Below, in pieces: positions 60,741-64,000 of a stretch of DNA of 64,000 nt. The notes beneath the pieces are model-generated. The model searched no databases and was not told the origin of the DNA. It saw only the letters and a program-made list of their open reading frames with translations. The DNA comes from Saccharibacillus sp. JS10 (GTDB lineage Bacteria > Bacillota > Bacilli > Paenibacillales > Paenibacillaceae). Positions within the stretch are counted from its first letter, which is position 1; each line of letters starts with the position of its first letter. Position numbers and translations under genes: made by a program. The DNA lies in assembly GCF_024436065.1 (NCBI RefSeq), contig NZ_JANFNS010000002.1, positions 248,001 to 312,000 of the forward strand, in the 5' to 3' direction.

Positions 60741-61919
60741 ATGAAAATGGGATTAAAAACGCTGCTGGCGCTCGCGCTGGTCGCAGGCACGATCACGACG
60801 AACTCGATGCCGGGAGCGCAGGTGTCGACGGCGACAGCCGCGGCTGCGTCCGTATCGCCCAAAATTTTCGGATACTCGGACCCGGCGGCAGGCCGGACTT
60901 ATATTCCGATCCGCGTGCTGAGCACGTTCGCCGGGGCGAAGATCAACACGGGGAAAGATTCAAAGAAAATAGAGATCGTCAAAGGCAAACATAAAGTCGT
61001 GCTTCAAACCGGGAAAAAGAAAGCTGAAGTCAACGGGAAAAAAGTGAATCTCGACGCGGCGCCTTTTGCCTATGACGGAGTGACATACGTGCCGCTCGGC
61101 TTCGCCGCTCAGCATCTCGGACTTGCGGTCAAATGGCATGAATCGACTTCTTCGATGCGTATCACGAGTAGTGGGCAGTCGATGGACTTGCCGATCATCG
61201 CGCGCGGTTCCTTGACCAATCAGCCTGTAACGTATCGTCAGCAGGTGTTCTACTCCGGCGGCGCCGCGTTCCGGGCGAACATCGTGACAGTGCAGCTCAT
61301 GAATTCCCGGGTATCGCTTGATGCGGCTTTTGCCCATAATCAAGCGGGAACGGTGCAAAATCTCAAATCGATCGCTTCGAAGAATTATGCGTATGCGGCG
61401 ATCAATGCGACTTACTTCGACGCCTATAGTTCAGCGATCTATCGCGCGCCGTACGGGTATCTAGTCAGCAAAGGGAATATGAAATTTGTCAACGGCGGTT
61501 CCAATCTGACTGTGTTTGCGTACGATCGCAACCATATGACGCGCCTGATTCCGGGTCTGCAATTCGGCAAAGCATTCGATGCCGGGCAGGTGGAAGGCGC
61601 CGTGCAAGCGGGACCGCTGCTCGTGCAAAACGGCGTAGTTGCGGTGAACGCGCCAAGAGAAGGTTTCCGCGATCCGGCGATTTTGCGAGGTCAAGCGGCG
61701 CGCAGCGCGATCGGGATCACGCGTAACCACGAACTAATCATGGTTACGCTGCCTAAAGCCTCTATGCCGCAGCTCGCCCGGGTAATGAAGCAAGCCGGCG
61801 CGTATCAGGCGATGAATCTAGACGGTGGCGCTTCGAGCGGACTGTATATGAACGGAAAGTACATCACGAAGCCGGGGCGCCCGGTGAGCAACGCTTTGTT
61901 GGTGAAGGTGAGAAAGTAG
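60741..61919 (+). CDS. Exported phosphodiester glycosidase (NAGPA/DUF2233) with stalk domain
   Basis: 392 residues: signal peptide about 1-34, a copper-amine-oxidase-like stalk module about 48-145 (YIPIRVLSTFAGAKI, YVPLGFAAQHLGL), then the NAGPA domain about 165-390 with INATYFDAY, GYLVSKG, RSAIGITRNHELIMVT and the conserved MNLDGGASSGLY end motif. Family members remove GlcNAc from phosphodiesters; bacterial ones are tied to wall polysaccharide turnover. AAAGGAGATTGC precedes ATG. Base use is more GC-rich than its neighbours. Confidence 0.9.
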   Translation: MKMGLKTLLALALVAGTITTNSMPGAQVSTATAAAASVSPKIFGYSDPAAGRTYIPIRVLSTFAGAKINTGKDSKKIEIVKGKHKVVLQTGKKKAEVNGKKVNLDAAPFAYDGVTYVPLGFAAQHLGLAVKWHESTSSMRITSSGQSMDLPIIARGSLTNQPVTYRQQVFYSGGAAFRANIVTVQLMNSRVSLDAAFAHNQAGTVQNLKSIASKNYAYAAINATYFDAYSSAIYRAPYGYLVSKGNMKFVNGGSNLTVFAYDRNHMTRLIPGLQFGKAFDAGQVEGAVQAGPLLVQNGVVAVNAPREGFRDPAILRGQAARSAIGITRNHELIMVTLPKASMPQLARVMKQAGAYQAMNLDGGASSGLYMNGKYITKPGRPVSNALLVKVRK

Positions 61920-61930
61920 AAAAGGGTTTT

Positions 61931-61969
61931 AAAAAAGCGGTACCGACTCTAAGGTCGGTACCGCTTTTT
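61931..61969. terminator. Bidirectional terminator
   Basis: AAAAAGCGGTACCGAC / GTCGGTACCGCTTTTT, perfect 16-bp stem between convergent genes. Confidence 0.93.
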
Positions 61970-61970
61970 G

Positions 61971-62336
61971 TCATATCGAGTCATTCCAGCCGAATATTGA
62001 CATCATAACCGCCAGTATCAGATAGATCGCAGTCATGACCAAAGATACGCGATGCTCCTTCGTTCCGCGCACATACTTGAACTCGACAACCGCGTTCGTC
62101 ACGTAAATCACACCTACCATAGCGACCGCCGCAGGCAGCGCGCTTTGTTGCGGTAGCAGGTAGAACATCAGCAATGTTGGAATCAGCAGCAGCGCAGTCA
62201 GCCCGGTCTGCATCCAGGCGTAACGTCTTTTGAGCTTTTTGTCGAGGAATTCGGCTTTGCCTTCCACCATAAAGAGATTCAGCAGCATTTGGATAATAAA
62301 AAGCAGGCTGACCATAGGGAAAAACACATTTGTCAT
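61971..62336 (-). CDS. Small four-TM membrane protein, DUF4181-like
   Basis: 121 residues, TM segments about 5-22, 42-60, 66-85 and 97-115; basic loop FLDKKLKRRYAWMQTG. Similar layout and C-terminal TKEHRVSLVM segment to the pair at 59020-59778. AAGGAG precedes ATG. Function unknown. Confidence 0.75.
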   Translation of the reverse strand: MTNVFFPMVSLLFIIQMLLNLFMVEGKAEFLDKKLKRRYAWMQTGLTALLLIPTLLMFYLLPQQSALPAAVAMVGVIYVTNAVVEFKYVRGTKEHRVSLVMTAIYLILAVMMSIFGWNDSI

Positions 62337-62572
62337 AGGGAATCGGGCTCCTTAAGCGAGTTGGGATAAAAAATCCTATACGTATGTAACGCATAAGGAA
62401 TCAAGAAAGTTACGCCAGGTCGAAAATGGATTCCGTCACTCAAATTTACAGTTATTCACTCCAGTTTTATTCCTATTTCGCTCTAGAAGAAGTACAATGA
62501 GGTCAGCAAGCAAATAGATATGTTTTAATTTGATTTTATATTGTAATAATTAAGAATAAAGGTGGATGCGTT

Positions 62573-62899
62573 ATGAAAACCTACAACAAACTAATCCGCA
62601 ACAACATTCCAGCTATCATCGAGTCTACCGGCAAATCATCCACTACCCGCATCTTGGACGAAGCCGAGTACGTTACCGAACTCCGCACAAAGCTAAATGA
62701 GGAGTCCGAAGAATACTTCGCCGCTTCCTCCGACGCTGACGCGTTGGAAGAACTAGCCGACATGCTTGAAGTCATCCGTGCGCTCGCTGCCACTCACGGA
62801 GCAGATCCCGAGCAGTTAGAGCAAATTCGCGCCGACAAAGCTGCCAAGCGCGGCGGATTCGACCAGCGGATCTACCTGATCGATGTCCACGAATCTTAA
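62573..62899 (+). CDS. MazG/PRA-PH-like nucleotide pyrophosphohydrolase
   Basis: 108 residues opening with YNKLIRNNIPAIIES and carrying the metal motif of all-alpha NTP pyrophosphohydrolases: E43-E44-x-x-E47 and, after a short loop, E60-x-x-D63 (EELADMLEVIRAL). Such enzymes split non-canonical or signalling (d)NTPs to NMP and PPi. AAGGTGG precedes ATG. Its last 17 bases overlap the start of the PLD-helicase gene in another frame, so the two proteins are made together. Confidence 0.88.
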   Translation: MKTYNKLIRNNIPAIIESTGKSSTTRILDEAEYVTELRTKLNEESEEYFAASSDADALEELADMLEVIRALAATHGADPEQLEQIRADKAAKRGGFDQRIYLIDVHES

Positions 62900-64000
62900 C
62901 GTCAAGCTCATCACCCGGAATCTGGGAGATGAGCTTATTGCGGGAATGCAGCATGCGACGGGCATTTATATTATGACCTCTTTCCTCATGCAATCGGGCG
63001 TGAATCTATTGGCTCCGCACTTGAAAAAAGCATTGGATCGTGGAGCCGAAGTCAAAATGATTGCCGGAGATTATTTGTATATCACTCAGCCCGAAGGGTT
63101 ACGCAAACTGCTGAGTATCGACGATCGGCTGGAAGCACGTCTTTGGCGTAGCATGGGTACATCGTTTCATCCAAAAGCATACCTATTCGATTACGAAAAC
63201 GGAGAAGGGCTGCTGATTGTAGGCTCGTCTAATTTCTCTTTTTCGGCGCTTAAGACTGGATATGAGTGGAATCTTGCGATGAATGCTCAAGCAGAACCGT
63301 ATACTTTTCAAAATGCGATGGATCAATTTATGGAGAACCTGTACCATGCTTCGACGTTGCCTTTGAACGAAGATACGATTGCGCTTTACGAAGAAGAATA
63401 TCTAATGAATCACCGCAAAAATCCTGAGTTGCAGCGTCAAGTCATCGAGATGGAAGAAGCGGAAGCCGATATTGGAGATGTAGAGATTGAGACAACGCCA
63501 AGTGATGAAGTCTCTCTTAATCCAATCATCCAGCCGAGAACGGCTCAAGCAATCGCGCTCGAAGCATTAGATACGACCATCGAAGAAGAATATGACCGTG
63601 CGATGGTCGTGATGGCGACAGGGCTTGGGAAAACGTATCTGGCTGCTTTTTTGGCGAAAAAGTACCGTAGAGTGCTATTCGTCGCTCATCGTGAAGAGAT
63701 TCTTCAGCAAGCGGCGAATTCATTTCGGCATGTGCTTCCTGAGCGTAGTCATGGTCTATACAATGGACAGAGCAAAGACCGCGATAGCGACTGTATATTT
63801 GCTTCTATTTATACGCTTGGGATGAAAAAACATCGTGAAGCTTTTAACCCAGATACCTTCGATCTTATTGTCATCGACGAGTTCCATCATGCGGCGGCAA
63901 GATCGTATCGATCGGTGATGGAATATTTCCATCCTCAGTTTATGCTCGGTATTACTGCGACGCCGGATCGAATGGATGGGCAAGACGTGTACGCGCTATG
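62883..64000 (+). CDS. PLD-nuclease / DEAD-like helicase fusion (3' end outside window)
   Basis: 372 residues are visible, starting at an ATG 17 bases before the end of the previous gene. Residues about 5-155 are a phospholipase-D-type nuclease domain (H96-x-K98 in SFHPKAYLF, IVGSSNFS around N117). From about 215 a superfamily-2 helicase begins: Q-like segment IQPRTAQAIALEAL, Walker A ATGLGKT (245-251), motif Ia VAHREEIL, motif II DEFHHA (332), motif III TATPDR. In proteins of this build the rest usually holds RecA lobe 2 and a DUF3427-type end. A DNA repair or anti-phage role is plausible. A later start is not supported by any ribosome site. Confidence 0.9.
   Translation, partial: MSTNLNVKLITRNLGDELIAGMQHATGIYIMTSFLMQSGVNLLAPHLKKALDRGAEVKMIAGDYLYITQPEGLRKLLSIDDRLEARLWRSMGTSFHPKAYLFDYENGEGLLIVGSSNFSFSALKTGYEWNLAMNAQAEPYTFQNAMDQFMENLYHASTLPLNEDTIALYEEEYLMNHRKNPELQRQVIEMEEAEADIGDVEIETTPSDEVSLNPIIQPRTAQAIALEALDTTIEEEYDRAMVVMATGLGKTYLAAFLAKKYRRVLFVAHREEILQQAANSFRHVLPERSHGLYNGQSKDRDSDCIFASIYTLGMKKHREAFNPDTFDLIVIDEFHHAAARSYRSVMEYFHPQFMLGITATPDRMDGQDVYAL

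Overview
The window looks like the chromosome of a Gram-positive, low-to-mid GC member of the Paenibacillaceae (Paenibacillus or Saccharibacillus-like). The basis is AAGGAGG-type ribosome sites, frequent TTG/GTG starts, lipoprotein lipoboxes, an SLH-domain surface protein, copper-amine-oxidase-like stalk domains on exported proteins, CcpA-type cre sites, a YesM/YesN-type two-component pair and a large choice of glycosidases. No rRNA gene, ordinary tRNA gene, CRISPR array, insertion sequence or prophage was seen.

Layout. 0-9 kb: end of a membrane protein, a CHASE3-GAF-GGDEF diguanylate cyclase, a GH42 beta-galactosidase, a pirin plus a small partner, an exported two-repeat protein and a chemoreceptor. 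9-17 kb: an exported GH85 endo-beta-N-acetylglucosaminidase, two paralogous two-TM proteins, a DUF3891 protein and two WYL-domain regulators in an operon. 17-22 kb: a nikABCDE-like metal uptake operon behind a Fur-type box. 22-27 kb: an RNA-repair neighbourhood made of a Y-RNA-like gene with a circularly permuted tRNA-Arg(UCU)-like domain, the Ro60/Rsr homologue, RtcB RNA ligase, KptA/Tpt1 2'-phosphotransferase and a P-loop kinase. 27-39 kb: a DEDDh-BRCT exonuclease, an SDR protein, an SLH protein translationally coupled to a 1164-aa exported protein, alkaline phosphatase, an OpuC-type osmolyte transporter and a stalk-domain Cu/Zn superoxide dismutase without disulfide cysteines. 39-49 kb: a sugar-sensing and sugar-import block (membrane-anchored binding protein, histidine kinase, AraC-type response regulator, two lipoprotein sugar-binding proteins, ABC ATPase and permease) with three cre-like sites at the transporter promoter. 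49-64 kb: Gfo/Idh/MocA oxidoreductase, WG-repeat protein, KapD-like exonuclease, a second chemoreceptor, AraC regulator divergent from a GH31 glycosidase, small membrane proteins, a NAGPA-type exported protein, and at the right edge a MazG-like pyrophosphohydrolase overlapping a PLD-nuclease/DEAD helicase that runs off the window.

Two things stand out. First, the Y RNA next to rsr-rtcB-kptA has its 3' tRNA half in front of its 5' tRNA half; the acceptor strands pair 7/7 around a 7-nt cap, an intact UCU anticodon hairpin is kept, and the free ends form a 10-bp stem with one bulged base that also ends in a U-run. Second, four intergenic copies of an undescribed modular palindromic repeat (about 125-225 bp) share inverted ends and two internal hairpins; the hairpin stems change in a pairing-preserving way between copies, and the module order differs between copies.

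Coordinates of starts were adjusted by ribosome-binding sites where the longest frame was clearly not the gene. Family assignments come from recognising motifs by eye; no database search was run.
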